64,000 nt of DNA from Sphingomonas sp. IC-11 (GTDB taxonomy: Bacteria; Pseudomonadota; Alphaproteobacteria; Sphingomonadales; Sphingomonadaceae): the NCBI RefSeq assembly GCF_021043365.1, contig NZ_JAJNDU010000005.1, forward strand, positions 1 through 64,000, read 5' to 3'. Shown here piece by piece: positions 15,858-29,778 of this stretch (position 1 is the first letter of the stretch; each line of letters starts with the position of its first letter). The translations under genes were made by a program, and so were the position numbers. The notes under the pieces are model-generated. The model worked only from the letters and a program-made list of their open reading frames with translations. It had not been told where the DNA came from and ran no database searches.

Positions 15858-17095
15858 CAGCGCGCGCCCTGCGTCTCGCCGCGCTTCAGCCGCTCGGTTT
15901 CCTGCTTGATTCGTTCCCGGCTTCCCTTGGCGCCGATCGTGTCGACCGTCACCTCCACCGACAGTCCGGGACGCAGCACCCGCCGCGCCTCCGGACCCGC
16001 CTCGATGCTGATCCGCACGGGCACGCGCTGGACAATCTTGGTGAAGTTCCCGGTCGCGTTCTCGGGCGGGATGAGTGAAAACTGCGCGCCCGTCCCCGGA
16101 GAAAAACTGGCGACCCGGCCTCGCAGTTCGGCACCGTCCAGTGCATCCACCTTGATGGTCACGGGCTGCCCGACGCGCATCAGCGCGACCTGAGTTTCCT
16201 TGAAGTTCGCCTCGATGTAGAGTTGATCGACTGGCACCACCGACATCAGCCGGGTCGCCGGCTGGACATATTGCCCAGCCCGGACGGCCTTGTCGGCGAC
16301 AACGCCGTCGATGCTGCTGCGGATCTCGACGGCCCCGAGGTCCGTCGAGGCGCGCGCAAGCTGCGCCTGCGCGGTGCCACGCTGCGCCTCCGCCTGACCG
16401 ATGCGAGCCGCTTGGGTTGCAACACTGCGACGGGCGGCGAGGTAGGCCGCTCGCTGCGCGCGCAGCTCCGCGGCAGCCCGGTCACGCTGAAGCACCAGGC
16501 TTGCCAGCCGCTCACGCGATTCCGCCCCTGTCCGGGTGAGCGGTTCGTAGCGTCTTACCTCGTTCTCTGCCGCTGCGGCGGCAGCCTCGGCGCTCGCGAC
16601 CTGGGCGGCCGCCTGGGCGACCGTGGCCTGTTGCTCATCAAGTGTCCGGCGCGCAGTGGTGATGTTGGCGCCGGCTGCGGCGATCTGGGCTTGCGCCTCT
16701 TCGACATTGGCGCGGTAGTCGCGAGGATCGAGCACGGCGAGCAGCTGACCGCGACGGACAGGCTGGTTGTCGGCGACGAGAACACGCTCGACATAGCCGC
16801 CCACCTTCGGCGAGACGGTCACGAAGTCCGCGCGCACATAGGCGTTGTTGGTCGACTGCAGGAACTGGCCGCTCGCGCGGTAATTCATGTACCAAACGAT
16901 AGCCGCGATGATGCCGGCGACAAGCGCGGCGATGAGGACGTAGCGAATGATGGGGTAGCGCTCGAGAAGCGACGGCTTCTTTTCGCCATTCATCTCCTCG
17001 GAACCGTCCTCCGACCTGGATTCTGGGTGAAAATTCGCGTCCGGGTCGTCATGTCTCACTTTGTTTTCGTGGTTCTCAGCCCGATCGTCAGCCAC
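15857..17095 (-). CDS. emrA: HlyD-family membrane fusion protein (EmrA-like)
   Basis: This 412-residue periplasmic adaptor of the efflux pump has an unusually acidic, His-rich cytoplasmic tail of about 45 residues and a membrane helix at residues 50-70 (IRYVLIAALVAGIIAAIVWY). The lipoyl/barrel hybrid follows (AYVRADFVTVSPKVGGYVER ... GQLLAVLDPRDY), then a long coiled coil rich in Ala and Gln (about 105-220), then IRSSIDGVVADKAVRAGQYV and a beta-barrel domain. It is the first gene of the emrA-emrB-channel-marR operon. Confidence 0.9.
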   Translation of the reverse strand: MADDRAENHENKVRHDDPDANFHPESRSEDGSEEMNGEKKPSLLERYPIIRYVLIAALVAGIIAAIVWYMNYRASGQFLQSTNNAYVRADFVTVSPKVGGYVERVLVADNQPVRRGQLLAVLDPRDYRANVEEAQAQIAAAGANITTARRTLDEQQATVAQAAAQVASAEAAAAAAENEVRRYEPLTRTGAESRERLASLVLQRDRAAAELRAQRAAYLAARRSVATQAARIGQAEAQRGTAQAQLARASTDLGAVEIRSSIDGVVADKAVRAGQYVQPATRLMSVVPVDQLYIEANFKETQVALMRVGQPVTIKVDALDGAELRGRVASFSPGTGAQFSLIPPENATGNFTKIVQRVPVRISIEAGPEARRVLRPGLSVEVTVDTIGAKGSRERIKQETERLKRGETQGAR

Positions 17096-17431
17096 CCTGC
17101 CGTCCCGTCAAATGTAAACCGAACCGTAGCATAGTCGGAGCTCGAGAGTAACGCTACAGACATTCCGGGCGTCGCACATATGACGCCCGAATGAGTCGCG
17201 TCGGGAAGCTAATCCGACGCTGGCCAAACCACGTTCGAATTGTGTCTCGCCGCCACCCAAGATGTGACGGTCGGTATGTGCAGATCCTGATCTCGATCTG
17301 GCCGGGCGCCAGCCGACGCGAAACGTCGGCCTTCGGCAACTTCCAGGTGTCAGGCCAAAGTCCCAAGAAAAGGCCGCTCTGTTTTGCCAGAGCGGCATGG
17401 GGAGGTTCTGCAATAGTCGGAACCTGGGATG
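17096..17431. other. Intergenic region, no gene
   Basis: The promoter region of the efflux operon (which is read leftward) probably lies at the left side, and a leftward terminator (17373-17396) at the right. Short open frames here have no recognisable content. Confidence 0.6.
17373..17396 (-). terminator. Intrinsic terminator after the Nudix operon
   Basis: A perfect 9-bp stem GCCGCTCTG / CAGAGCGGC (17373-17381 and 17388-17396) with a 6-base loop. Read on the minus strand it is followed by CCTTTTCTT, a U-rich tail, and it stands about 35 bases after the stop of the minus-strand Nudix gene. Confidence 0.8.
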
Positions 17432-18238
17432 TCAGGCCCTGAGCTCAGTCAAACTCTGTGTGACTTCACCATAGCCAGCATCGAGCGGAATGGTCAGAAC
17501 GCGCTCTCCGTCCCGTGTCTCGATCTGCGGGAGCACGGTGACCAGCGGACGTGCCTCCGCTCGGGCGAGGCAATCCGCTGCGCTCTCGGCCTCGGCCAGC
17601 AGCTTCACGTTCATCAAGGTGGGGAAGATCACGGTTCGGGCGCCGCTTCGGGCGAGGTCCAGGACCGACTCTGGCGCGATCCACTCGGCATCGACCGTTT
17701 CATGTCCGTCGCAGATCGCGACCTGGTCGGCCGGAGCGGGGGCAGCGTAGAACCAGGTGTCGAACCGCTTCGGCATCATTTCTGGAGTGATCCAGCGGGC
17801 GAAAACGGTCAGGGCGGTCAGCGAGAGCTTCACCCCCAATCCGGCGACGACATCGAGGAAGGCGAGTTCCCCGGTATCGACCTTCCGGCGGGCCTCGGCG
17901 TCGCATACACTGGAGAAGCCGCGGCCGTCGGGATAGTTGGCCAGCAGGATCCCCGCTTCCTCGAACGCCTCGCGGATGGCGCCGATGCGCAGCGCGCGCT
18001 GGGTCGCGTCGATTTCGTCCCACCCGGTTACGTGATCGCGCCAGCGCGGATCGTCGTCACCGGGGTGCATCTTGCCTCCCGGGAACACCAGCGCTCCCGA
18101 GGCGAAATCGATCTGGTGGTGTCGTCGCACCATGAGCACCTGATATTCGGGCACATCCCGCAGCAGCAGGATGGTGCCGGCCGGTCGCGGCTCGGCCGGA
18201 GTGCGCCTGGCGTCCGCCGACGCGGTCTCGATGCTCAT
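17432..18238 (-). CDS. Nudix hydrolase, NUDT19-like (possible acyl-CoA diphosphatase)
   Basis: This 268-residue protein has a Nudix box split by a long insertion: GALVFPGGKMHPGDDD is followed about 25 residues later by IGAIREAFEEAGILL (the RE-x-x-EE core). Such an insertion is characteristic of the NUDT19/RNF-type subgroup, whose known members hydrolyse CoA and acyl-CoA to release phosphopantetheine. That would fit a CoA-ester catabolic neighbourhood. The start at 18238 has AGGAGAG 6 bases upstream. It is the third gene of a minus-strand set with the thioesterase and enoyl-CoA hydratase. Substrate assignment is inference. Confidence 0.8.
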   Translation of the reverse strand: MSIETASADARRTPAEPRPAGTILLLRDVPEYQVLMVRRHHQIDFASGALVFPGGKMHPGDDDPRWRDHVTGWDEIDATQRALRIGAIREAFEEAGILLANYPDGRGFSSVCDAEARRKVDTGELAFLDVVAGLGVKLSLTALTVFARWITPEMMPKRFDTWFYAAPAPADQVAICDGHETVDAEWIAPESVLDLARSGARTVIFPTLMNVKLLAEAESAADCLARAEARPLVTVLPQIETRDGERVLTIPLDAGYGEVTQSLTELRA

Positions 18239-18261
18239 GATCTCTCCTATTCTCTGCACGG

Positions 18262-18711
18262 TCATGTCGCGATGCCGCCGTCCCGCATGAGATACGAACC
18301 GCGACCGCTGGCGAGCAGCACGTCGTCGGGCGAGCGCACCTCGCTGTCCGCGACCGACAGCGTCCGTCCTATCTTCACGACGCGCGCGTGGATGTGAAGC
18401 GGGCCGCCGCTTGCCGGACGGTGATAATCGACGTGGAGCGACGCGGTGGCGCTGACCGCACGCGTCCTCGTCAGCAGGACATACATGCCGGCGAGATCGA
18501 TCAGGCTGGCGAGCACGCCGCCATGCACGGACGGGATCCGCGGATTCGATACGATCTCGTCGCGCCACGGCATGCTGAGGTGAAGGACACCGTCTGTCAC
18601 GTCCTCGACGCGAAGCCCGAGCCAGGCGTGGAACGGCGCGATCGAGAGCGCGCCTTGCAATGCGGCGCCCGCCAGCCCGTTCGCGATACCCGAGGATGCC
18701 TCGTCAACCAT
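18262..18711 (-). CDS. PaaI-family hotdog thioesterase
   Basis: This 149-residue hotdog-fold acyl-CoA thioesterase has the family core: FHAWLGLRVEDVTDGVLHLS, then PSVHGGVLASLIDLAGMYVL with the His-Gly-Gly hairpin into the central helix (catalytic Asp in SLIDLA), then SATASLHVDYHRPA. It would free CoA from stalled or product acyl-CoA esters. It starts one base after the stop of the enoyl-CoA hydratase gene. Confidence 0.85.
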   Translation of the reverse strand: MVDEASSGIANGLAGAALQGALSIAPFHAWLGLRVEDVTDGVLHLSMPWRDEIVSNPRIPSVHGGVLASLIDLAGMYVLLTRTRAVSATASLHVDYHRPASGGPLHIHARVVKIGRTLSVADSEVRSPDDVLLASGRGSYLMRDGGIAT

Positions 18712-18712
18712 C

Positions 18713-19525
18713 TCAACGTCCCTTGAAAACGGGTGTACGCTTTTCCATGAAGGCGCGCGGACCTTCGCGCGCGTCTTCAGTTCGGAACACCGGCGCGGCG
18801 AAGCCCGACTCGAGGTTCATGCCTTCGCTCTCCGGCCGCCCGATACAGGCGCGCGCCGACGCGCGGATCGCCTGCACCGCGATCGGGCCGTTGGCGGCGA
18901 TCCGTCGCGCGAAGTCGAGCGCCGCAGGCAGCACCTCCTCCGGCGCAACGACGCGGTTGAGGAAGCCATAGTCGAGCGCGGTTCCGGCATCGATCAGATC
19001 GCCGGTGAGCAGCAATTCCATCGCGCGCGCAAAGGGAAGCTGGCGCGGCAGTCGCACCGTCGATCCCCCGCCCGGGAAGATCGCCCATTTGACCTCCTGC
19101 ACGCCGAAGCGCGCGGCGCTCGATGCGATCCTGAGATCTGTACCCTGGACCAGTTCCATGCCGCCTGCGATCGCATGCCCGTTGATGGCGGCGATCACCG
19201 GCTTGACGACGTCAAATGTGCGCAGCAGCGCGGTGCCGAGAATATCGCGGTCAGCGAGCACGCGGCGATCCCACTCGTCCTCCGGCGGTCGCCCGCCGCT
19301 GACGAGCGGGATAAGGCGGCCGAGGTCGGCACCCGAGCAGAAGGCGTCGCCGGTGCCGGTCACGACCGCGACGCGGATCTCGGCGGCGTCGCGCACCCTG
19401 CTCCAGCAGTCGGCCAGTTCCACCAGCATCTGCGGATCAAGCGCGTTGCGCGCCGCGGGTCGGTTGAGATGGATGATGGCGATATATCCATCGGTTTCCA
19501 TCCAGGCTGCGTTGTCGGTCATCAA
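18713..19525 (-). CDS. Enoyl-CoA hydratase/isomerase family protein
   Basis: This 270-residue crotonase-fold enzyme has an N-terminal IAIIHLNRPAARNALDPQML and an oxyanion-hole segment GDAFCSGADLGRL. The second segment KPVIAAINGHAIAGGMELVQ carries the second oxyanion glycine. The catalytic Glu region reads VQEVKWAIFPGGG. Crotonases hydrate or isomerise 2-enoyl-CoA in beta-oxidation. It heads a minus-strand operon divergent from the GntR-family gene, so the regulator may act on both directions through the 123-bp spacer. Confidence 0.9.
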   Translation of the reverse strand: MMTDNAAWMETDGYIAIIHLNRPAARNALDPQMLVELADCWSRVRDAAEIRVAVVTGTGDAFCSGADLGRLIPLVSGGRPPEDEWDRRVLADRDILGTALLRTFDVVKPVIAAINGHAIAGGMELVQGTDLRIASSAARFGVQEVKWAIFPGGGSTVRLPRQLPFARAMELLLTGDLIDAGTALDYGFLNRVVAPEEVLPAALDFARRIAANGPIAVQAIRASARACIGRPESEGMNLESGFAAPVFRTEDAREGPRAFMEKRTPVFKGR

Positions 19526-19648
19526 TTCCCCTCCCGCGCTTTAACATTATACCCTTTTAATAGCCTTGCAAGCCGGCGACGGCAGCAATTTGCCGCTGGA
19601 CAAAGATAAAGCAGTGGAGCAACATAAAACCATGATAAGGATTCATTG

Positions 19649-20413
19649 ATGCCGGACGTGGATGAGCAGGGCGAGGCGCTCTCGTTCGCAAGGGGCAAGC
19701 GCGCGCTTCGCGTGGCGCAGGCGATCGTGCACGACATCGAGGCCGACGCACGCCAGGTCGGCGACCGGCTGCCTCCGGAGCACGACATGCTCGCGCGGTA
19801 CGAAGTCGCCCGCGCCACATTGCGTGAGGCGCTGCGTTTTCTGGAACTGCAGGGCGTGCTCCACCTGCAGCCCGGTCGAGGCGGCGGGCCGGTGGTCGCG
19901 CGGCCGCAGATTGGCGATTTCACGAGTTCGCTTGCGCTCGTACTGCACTTCGTCGGCACCGACCTGCGCGCGCTGATCGAGCTGCGCGAGGCGCTGGCCC
20001 CGCGGGCGGCCTCTCACGCTGCCCGGCGCGCAACGGCGGCGGATCTGATGGCGCTGGCAAGCTGCTTCGCCGATCTCGAGCAGCAGGTGGAATCGATGCT
20101 GTTCGAGGAAACCAACCGGCGCTTCCACGACCTTCTGGCATGGGCGAGCGGCAATCCGCTGTTCGGGTTGCTCACGTCCGCGCTGCATCTGCTGACCCGC
20201 GACCTTTCGCGCCAGCTCGGCTATTCCGAGCACGAGCGCGAGAACCAGGTTCGTCGCCTCGCGCGCGTCGTCCATGCGGTGCGGCTGCGCGACGCGGTCA
20301 CGGCGCGGCGCGAGATGGAACGGCTCGTCGAGGGATCGGCGGAGTATCTCGGGCGGCGCAGCCCCGACCTGATGGATCAGAAGGTGCGCTGGACCCAGGC
20401 GTTCGAGGCGTAG
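19649..20413 (+). CDS. GntR/FadR-subfamily regulator with FCD domain
   Basis: This 254-residue regulator has an N-terminal GntR winged helix (VGDRLPPEHDMLARYEVARA, then TLREALRFLELQGVLHLQPG). A helical FCD ligand domain follows, with likely metal ligands in the FHDLLAWASGNP and ARVVHAVRLRDA segments. The ATG at 19649 follows ATAAGGA; a TTG one codon earlier is less likely. FCD-type GntR proteins sense acids or CoA esters. It stands at the centre of the catabolic cluster, divergent from the hydratase operon and upstream of the ten-gene plus-strand run, so it is the obvious local regulator. Confidence 0.85.
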   Translation: MPDVDEQGEALSFARGKRALRVAQAIVHDIEADARQVGDRLPPEHDMLARYEVARATLREALRFLELQGVLHLQPGRGGGPVVARPQIGDFTSSLALVLHFVGTDLRALIELREALAPRAASHAARRATAADLMALASCFADLEQQVESMLFEETNRRFHDLLAWASGNPLFGLLTSALHLLTRDLSRQLGYSEHERENQVRRLARVVHAVRLRDAVTARREMERLVEGSAEYLGRRSPDLMDQKVRWTQAFEA

Positions 20414-20459
20414 CCGCCGGAGTAGATCAGCAACGAGAACGATGTGGGAGAGACGGACA

Positions 20460-21596
20460 ATGGCCCTGAACAGCCGAATCTGCGGGATGCTCGGCATCGA
20501 CTATCCGATCGTCCTGGCCGGCATGGGCGGGGCAAGCGTCCCGCGACTGGCGGCGGCGGTGTCCAACGCGGGCGGGCTGGGCGTGCTCGGCGCGGCAGCG
20601 TGCTCACCCGAGCAGCTCCGCGCGTGGATCCGCGAAACGCGCGCGCTGACCGACAAGCCGTTCGGCGTCGACACGCTCCTGCCCGCCTCGGTGCGGCGCG
20701 GCTCGGCGCCGCAAACCGGGGCCGCGCCGGCGGACCCGCGCGCGGTGCTCGCCGACTATCAGGCGTTCACGCGCGACTTCATGGAGCGCGAGGGGCTGGA
20801 GATCGTCGCGCGTGATTCCGGCCGCGCCGTCACGGAGGGTGCGGCAAACGGCGGCGCGGCGCTGTTCTCCAAGGAGTTCTTCGAGGCCCAGATGGAGGTC
20901 GTCGTCGAGGAGAAGGTGCCCGTCTACGCGGCGGGGCTCGGCAATCCGGGGCCGTGGATGGATCGACTCCACGCCAACGGCACGGTCGTCATGGCGGTCG
21001 TCGGCAAGGTGAAGCACGCGCTGCAGGTGGTGGAGTCGGGCATCGACGTGATCGTGGCGCAGGGGCACGACGGCGGCGGGCATAATTCGCCGATCGGCAC
21101 CATCTCGCTCATCCCGCAGGTCGTCGATGCCGTGGGGGACCGGGTGCCGGTGCTCGGCGCTGGCGGCATCTCCGACGGGCGCGGTGTGGCCGCGGCCTTC
21201 ATGCTGGGCGCCGAGGGCGCCTGGGTCGGCACCGCGTTCCTTGCGACGGAGGAGGCAGGGATCGAGGACTTCCAGAAGGAAGCGATCGTCGACAGCGGCG
21301 ATGCCGATACCGTGGTAAGCCGCTCGATCACGGGCAAGCCTGCCCGCATGATCCGCAGCAAGTGGGCCGACGCCTGGGTGGCGGCGGGCAAGGAGCCGCT
21401 GCCGATGCCATACCAGTCGATGATCGCCGGTCCGGTGATGGCGTCGGGCATCCGTGCGAAGCGCAAGGACATCATCCCGGGCTTCGCCGGGCAGGGCATG
21501 GGGCTGATCCACGCCGTGCGCCCCGCCGCCGAGGTGATGCGCGACCTCGTCGCCGATGCCGAGCGCGCGCTCGGCCGCGCGGCGGGCCTCCGCTGA
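20460..21596 (+). CDS. Nitronate monooxygenase / 2-nitropropane dioxygenase family flavoprotein
   Basis: This 378-residue FMN TIM-barrel protein begins [19 protein letters not shown] and [12 protein letters not shown] as in the family. FMN phosphate-binding segments are in [14 protein letters not shown] and [28 protein letters not shown] supplies the family's active-site His. Members inside CoA-ester catabolic clusters (for example steroid pathways) act as enone reductases or unknown flavin enzymes, not on nitronates. The ATG at 20460 follows GGGAGAGACGG. It is first in the plus-strand run after the regulator. Confidence 0.85.
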   Translation: MALNSRICGMLGIDYPIVLAGMGGASVPRLAAAVSNAGGLGVLGAAACSPEQLRAWIRETRALTDKPFGVDTLLPASVRRGSAPQTGAAPADPRAVLADYQAFTRDFMEREGLEIVARDSGRAVTEGAANGGAALFSKEFFEAQMEVVVEEKVPVYAAGLGNPGPWMDRLHANGTVVMAVVGKVKHALQVVESGIDVIVAQGHDGGGHNSPIGTISLIPQVVDAVGDRVPVLGAGGISDGRGVAAAFMLGAEGAWVGTAFLATEEAGIEDFQKEAIVDSGDADTVVSRSITGKPARMIRSKWADAWVAAGKEPLPMPYQSMIAGPVMASGIRAKRKDIIPGFAGQGMGLIHAVRPAAEVMRDLVADAERALGRAAGLR

Positions 21597-21625
21597 GGGT
21601 CGCGGCTGGTACAGGAGGGACAGAT

Positions 21626-22798
21626 ATGACCTTCTCGGACAAGGCGGCGATCACCGGCGTCGGGGAAACCGATTACGTCAAGGGCACCGAGCGCACCGCG
21701 GTGGACATGATGCTGGAGGCGTCGCGGCGCGCGATCGCGGACGCGGGGCTGCGCCCGTCCGACATCGACGGCATGGTGCCGCCGCCCATCTACACCACGT
21801 CGGAGGAACTGGCGGCGAACCTCGGCAACGACGTGCTGCGCTACGCCGCGACCGTCCACATGGGCGGCGCGAGTCCGACGACCGCGCTCCAGCATGCGGC
21901 GATCGCGATCGCGGCGGGGCTGTGCGACCACGTGCTCGTCACGCTCGGCTGGAACGGCTTCTCCGCGCTGCGGCCCAAGCCGGGCGCTCCGCCCACGCGG
22001 CCGATGAACATGAACACGCTGACCAACACGATCCGCGGGTATTACATGCCCTATGGCGTGTTCCTGCCGGTGCAGATGTATGCCTGGCTGGCGACCCGGC
22101 ATTCGCAGCTCCACGGCGTCGGTCCGGAAGCCATGGGGGCGGTGGCGATGGCGTGCCGACGGCATGCGCAACTCAATCCGAAGGCGTTCACCTACGGCCG
22201 GCCGCTCGACTGGGAAACCTACCACGACGCCCGGATGGTGTCGGAGCCGTTCCGGCTCTACGACTGCTGCCTCGAGACCGACGGCGCGTGCGCGGTCGTC
22301 GTCTCGCGCACCGACCGCGCGCGCGACATGCCGCATGTGCCCGTCACAATCGCAGGCGCCGCCGAGGGGCATCCCTATCCCGCGGACGATATCCCCTCGC
22401 GCCCGGATCCGTTCAAGATCGGGCTGAGCTACGCCGCGCCCAAGGCCTTCGAAATGGCCGGTGTGCGCCGCGAGGAGATGGATTTCCTCCAGGTCTACGA
22501 CTGCTTCACCTACGTCGTGCTGCTCCAGCTGGAGGCGATGGGCTATTGCGAGCCGGGCGGCGCGCTCGACTTCGTGCGTGACGGGCAGATCGAGCTCGGC
22601 GGGCGCTTTCCGCTCAACACCCATGGCGGGCTGCTGAGCGAGGCGCACGTGTGGGGGCTCAACCACGTCGTCGAGGCCGTGCGCCAGCTGCGGCACGACT
22701 GCGGCGAGCGCCAGGTGCCGGGAGCACAGACGGGGCTCGTCACCGGCTGGGGCGACCTGGGCGACGGCAGCATCGCCATCCTGCGGAGGTTCGCATGA
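21626..22798 (+). CDS. Thiolase-superfamily lipid-transfer-type protein
   Basis: This 390-residue thiolase-fold protein starts [18 protein letters not shown], the SCP2-thiolase/Ltp type of N-terminus, with AYCW-type subgroup features. The usual thiolase nucleophile cysteine context is absent near residue 90. The C-terminal half has [19 protein letters not shown] and [17 protein letters not shown]. Proteins of this kind pair with a DUF35 partner to make heteromeric retro-aldolases in side-chain degradation (Ltp2 type). AGGAGGGA lies 7 bases before the start. Its stop overlaps the DUF35 gene by ATGA, supporting an obligate pair. Confidence 0.85.
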   Translation: MTFSDKAAITGVGETDYVKGTERTAVDMMLEASRRAIADAGLRPSDIDGMVPPPIYTTSEELAANLGNDVLRYAATVHMGGASPTTALQHAAIAIAAGLCDHVLVTLGWNGFSALRPKPGAPPTRPMNMNTLTNTIRGYYMPYGVFLPVQMYAWLATRHSQLHGVGPEAMGAVAMACRRHAQLNPKAFTYGRPLDWETYHDARMVSEPFRLYDCCLETDGACAVVVSRTDRARDMPHVPVTIAGAAEGHPYPADDIPSRPDPFKIGLSYAAPKAFEMAGVRREEMDFLQVYDCFTYVVLLQLEAMGYCEPGGALDFVRDGQIELGGRFPLNTHGGLLSEAHVWGLNHVVEAVRQLRHDCGERQVPGAQTGLVTGWGDLGDGSIAILRRFA

Positions 22799-23253
22799 AC
22801 GACGACGACATTGCGCCCAAGCTGCGGGCACCCGCCGTCTCGCCGCCCAAGCCGTTGCCGCACCCGCAGGATCCGGTAGAGCAGGAGTTCTGGCAGCGCT
22901 GCCAGGGCGGCACGCTCCATTTCCAACGGTGCGGCGAGTGCCGGACGTGGCGCCACCTGCCCCGCTACATGTGCGCGCGCTGCGGCTCGCCGTCGTTCGC
23001 CTGGGAGCCGAGCAGCGGGCGCGGGCGGCTGTTTTCCTGGACGGTGACGCACCAGGCGCTTCACCCCGCCTTCGCGGCCGACGTGCCGTATGTAGCGGCG
23101 GTGGTCGAGCTGGACGAGGGCGTCCGCATGGCGACCCGGCTGACCGGCGCCGACCCTGCCACGCTCGCGCTCGACATGCCGGTGGCGCTGGCCTTCGAAA
23201 CGATCGGCGACGGGTTTCGGCTGCCCGTCTTCACACCAGCTGCAGGAGCGTGA
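22795..23253 (+). CDS. Zn-ribbon OB-fold (DUF35) protein, thiolase partner
   Basis: This 152-residue protein has the rubredoxin-like zinc ribbon of DUF35 proteins (Cys46, Cys49, Cys60, Cys63 in [20 protein letters not shown]), followed by an OB fold ([17 protein letters not shown] ... [21 protein letters not shown]). DUF35 proteins form complexes with thiolase-like proteins and help bind acyl-CoA. It overlaps the thiolase-like gene by four bases and is followed 4 bases later by the first acyl-CoA dehydrogenase. Confidence 0.88.
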   Translation: MNDDDIAPKLRAPAVSPPKPLPHPQDPVEQEFWQRCQGGTLHFQRCGECRTWRHLPRYMCARCGSPSFAWEPSSGRGRLFSWTVTHQALHPAFAADVPYVAAVVELDEGVRMATRLTGADPATLALDMPVALAFETIGDGFRLPVFTPAAGA

Positions 23254-23257
23254 ACCG

Positions 23258-24478
23258 ATGGACCTGAGTTACGGCCCGGAATACGAGGCGTTCCGCGATG
23301 AGCTGCGCGCGTTCATCGCCGAGAACCGCCACCGTGCCCCGGCCGCGCCCGGCGCGGCGCAGCGCGCCGGGGCGGACGCGGTCGCGTGGCAGCAGCTGCT
23401 GCTCGAACACGGCTACACCGCGCGCACCATTCCGCGCGAATATGGCGGCTTCGGCGCCGAACCCGACATCCTCACCTCGCGCATCATCGCCGAGGAGTTC
23501 GCCGCGGCGGGCGTGCCGGGCGGGCTGTCGAACCAGGGCATCTCGATGCTCGTTCCGACGCTGCTCGAGCTCGGCACGGAGGAGCAGAAGCGCCGCTGGA
23601 TCGCGCCGACGCTGCGCGGCGAGATCGTCTGGTGCCAGGGGTATTCGGAACCGGGCGCGGGCTCTGATCTGGCGGCGCTGCGCACCAGCGCGCGCGAGGA
23701 GAACGGCGAGTTCGTCATCAACGGGCAGAAGATCTGGACCAGCACCGCGCATCAGGCGGACATGATCTTCTGCCTCGTGCGGACGGAAGCGGACGCGCCC
23801 AAGCATGCGGGGATCAGCTACCTCATCTTCTCCATGAAAACACCCGGGATCGAGGTGCGCCCGCTGCGCACGATGACGGGCCACGCCGAGTTCAACGAAA
23901 CCTTCTTCACCGACGTGCGCGTGCCCGTGGACCAGATCGTCGGCCAGCGCGGGCAGGGCTGGATGGTGGCCAACGCCACGCTCGGTTACGAGCGTGGCAT
24001 GCTGGGCGACCCGGCGGCGCTGGAGAATCGCCTCGCCGCGCTCGTGCAGCTGATGCACGATGAACGGATCGACGGCGTGCGCGCGATCGACAACGCGGCA
24101 TTGTGCGACCGGCTGGTGGCGCTGCAGGCCGAAGTCGCGGCGATGAAGTTCAACGGCCTGCGGCTGCTGTCCAATTCGCTGAAGGGCGAACCCGGCGGCC
24201 TCGCCAAGCTGATCGTCAAGCTCCAGTCGTGCGAACTGGCGCACCAGATCTCGGCGCTGGCGATCGACGCCATGGGGGAGCTCGGCCTGCTGTACGGCGG
24301 CAGCCGGCGCGAGCGGGCGGGCGGAAGCTGGCAGTGGAACTACATGTTCCAGCTCGGCCTCATCATCGGCGGCGGCACCGCGCAGATCCAGAAGAACATC
24401 ATCGCCGAGCGGGGGCTCGGCATGCCGCGCGAGCCGAAGCTGGAGCACGCGCGCGCACCCAAGGCGGGGGCGGCATAG
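23258..24478 (+). CDS. Acyl-CoA dehydrogenase, large partner of a pair
   Basis: This 406-residue FAD enzyme has YSEPGAGSDLAALRTSA as the FAD/substrate segment, NGQKIWTSTAHQADM, and the C-terminal GGTAQIQKNIIAERGLGMPR. This C-terminus is the one found in the alpha subunit of heteromeric (alpha2beta2) dehydrogenases of the FadE26 type used on steroid or branched CoA esters. It abuts the second dehydrogenase gene with no spacer. The heteromer is inference from gene order plus C-terminal type. Confidence 0.87.
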   Translation: MDLSYGPEYEAFRDELRAFIAENRHRAPAAPGAAQRAGADAVAWQQLLLEHGYTARTIPREYGGFGAEPDILTSRIIAEEFAAAGVPGGLSNQGISMLVPTLLELGTEEQKRRWIAPTLRGEIVWCQGYSEPGAGSDLAALRTSAREENGEFVINGQKIWTSTAHQADMIFCLVRTEADAPKHAGISYLIFSMKTPGIEVRPLRTMTGHAEFNETFFTDVRVPVDQIVGQRGQGWMVANATLGYERGMLGDPAALENRLAALVQLMHDERIDGVRAIDNAALCDRLVALQAEVAAMKFNGLRLLSNSLKGEPGGLAKLIVKLQSCELAHQISALAIDAMGELGLLYGGSRRERAGGSWQWNYMFQLGLIIGGGTAQIQKNIIAERGLGMPREPKLEHARAPKAGAA

Positions 24479-25573
24479 ATGGATTTCGGTCTTTCCCCCG
24501 AGCAGCGGATGCTGCGCGACGCGGTCGATCGGCTGCTGCGCGAACATTGCCCGCTCGATCACGTCCGCGAGGTCGCGGAGGGCGGCCATGCCGTCAGTGC
24601 GGCGGTGGTGGCGGCGCTGTCCGAGCTTGGCCTTTCCGGCATCATGGTGCCCGAGGAGCACGGCGGCCTCGGCCTGGGCCTGCTCGATGCCTTAGTAGTG
24701 GCGGAGGCGCTCGGCGCAGCGGTGGCGCCGGTGCCGTTCGTGGCGCGCTGCGTCCTCGCCCCGCTTGCGCTGCGGCTTGCCGGCACGCCGGCGCAGCAGG
24801 CGCGCTGGCTGCCGCGCATTGCCGACGGCAGCGCGCGCTTCGGCGTCGGGCTGACCGAGGTCGTCAACCGTCGCGACGGCGGCGGCGTCACGGCCGCGGA
24901 CGGCACGCTCAGCGGCTCCGCGCTGTTCGTGCTCGACAGCGCCGACGCCGATGCCTTTGTCATCGCCGACCAGGGCGGCCAATTGCATCTGGTCGCCGGC
25001 GAGGCGGACGGGCTCGAACGCCTTCCGCTGTCCACGATCGACCTCACGCGGTCGGTGGGAGAGTTGCGGCTCGACGGCGTCGCGGCCGAGCCGCTCGGCG
25101 AGGACGACGGCGGGACCGCCAACCGGCTTGTCGCCGCGGGCCGCGTGCTGCTCGCGGCGGACAGCGTGGGCGCGGGCGACGTGATGATCGCGCGGGCGGT
25201 CGATTATGCCGGGGAGCGCGAGCAGTTCGGGCGCGTCATCGGCAGCTTCCAGGCGGTCAAGCACATGTGCGCCGAGATGGCGGCGCGGCTGGAGCCGTGC
25301 CGATCGCTCGTCTGGTACGCGGCGCATGCGTTCGACGCGGTCCCGGATGAGGCTTTGCTGATGGCATGTCATGCCAAGTCTCACACCGGGGAGGTGGGCC
25401 GATTCGTCGCGCGTACCGGCACGGAGGTCCACGGCGGGATGGGGTTCACCGACCTGCTCGGCCTCCATTACTGGTTCAAGCGCATCGGCTTCGACCGGCA
25501 GTTGCTCGGCGGGCCGGAGATCGTGCGCGCGGAGGCGGCCGCGCTGCAGGGCTGGGGCAAACGCGCCGCCTGA
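24479..25573 (+). CDS. Acyl-CoA dehydrogenase, small partner of a pair
   Basis: This 364-residue acyl-CoA dehydrogenase-fold protein begins MDFGLSPEQRMLRDAVDRLL and has GIMVPEEHGGLGLG. The usual middle FAD-binding strand region is divergent (VELTEVVN-type contacts are missing; instead GVGLTEVVNRRDGGG). The C-terminus is short: DLLGLHYWFKRIGFDRQLLG and then end, without the usual GTSEI motif. This is the FadE27-like pattern of a beta subunit. It starts exactly after the stop of the larger gene (TAG, then ATG). Confidence 0.85.
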   Translation: MDFGLSPEQRMLRDAVDRLLREHCPLDHVREVAEGGHAVSAAVVAALSELGLSGIMVPEEHGGLGLGLLDALVVAEALGAAVAPVPFVARCVLAPLALRLAGTPAQQARWLPRIADGSARFGVGLTEVVNRRDGGGVTAADGTLSGSALFVLDSADADAFVIADQGGQLHLVAGEADGLERLPLSTIDLTRSVGELRLDGVAAEPLGEDDGGTANRLVAAGRVLLAADSVGAGDVMIARAVDYAGEREQFGRVIGSFQAVKHMCAEMAARLEPCRSLVWYAAHAFDAVPDEALLMACHAKSHTGEVGRFVARTGTEVHGGMGFTDLLGLHYWFKRIGFDRQLLGGPEIVRAEAAALQGWGKRAA

Positions 25574-25590
25574 GACGAGGAGCAGCAGGC

Positions 25591-29773
<4,183 letters not shown>

Positions 29774-29778
29774 ACCAA

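Noticed and set aside
20924..22831. A 635-residue minus-strand open frame across the NMO and thiolase genes
   Set aside because: It is the antisense shadow of two well-supported genes in GC-rich DNA, has no ribosome site and no family match, and its composition is Arg/His/Pro-rich as such shadows are.
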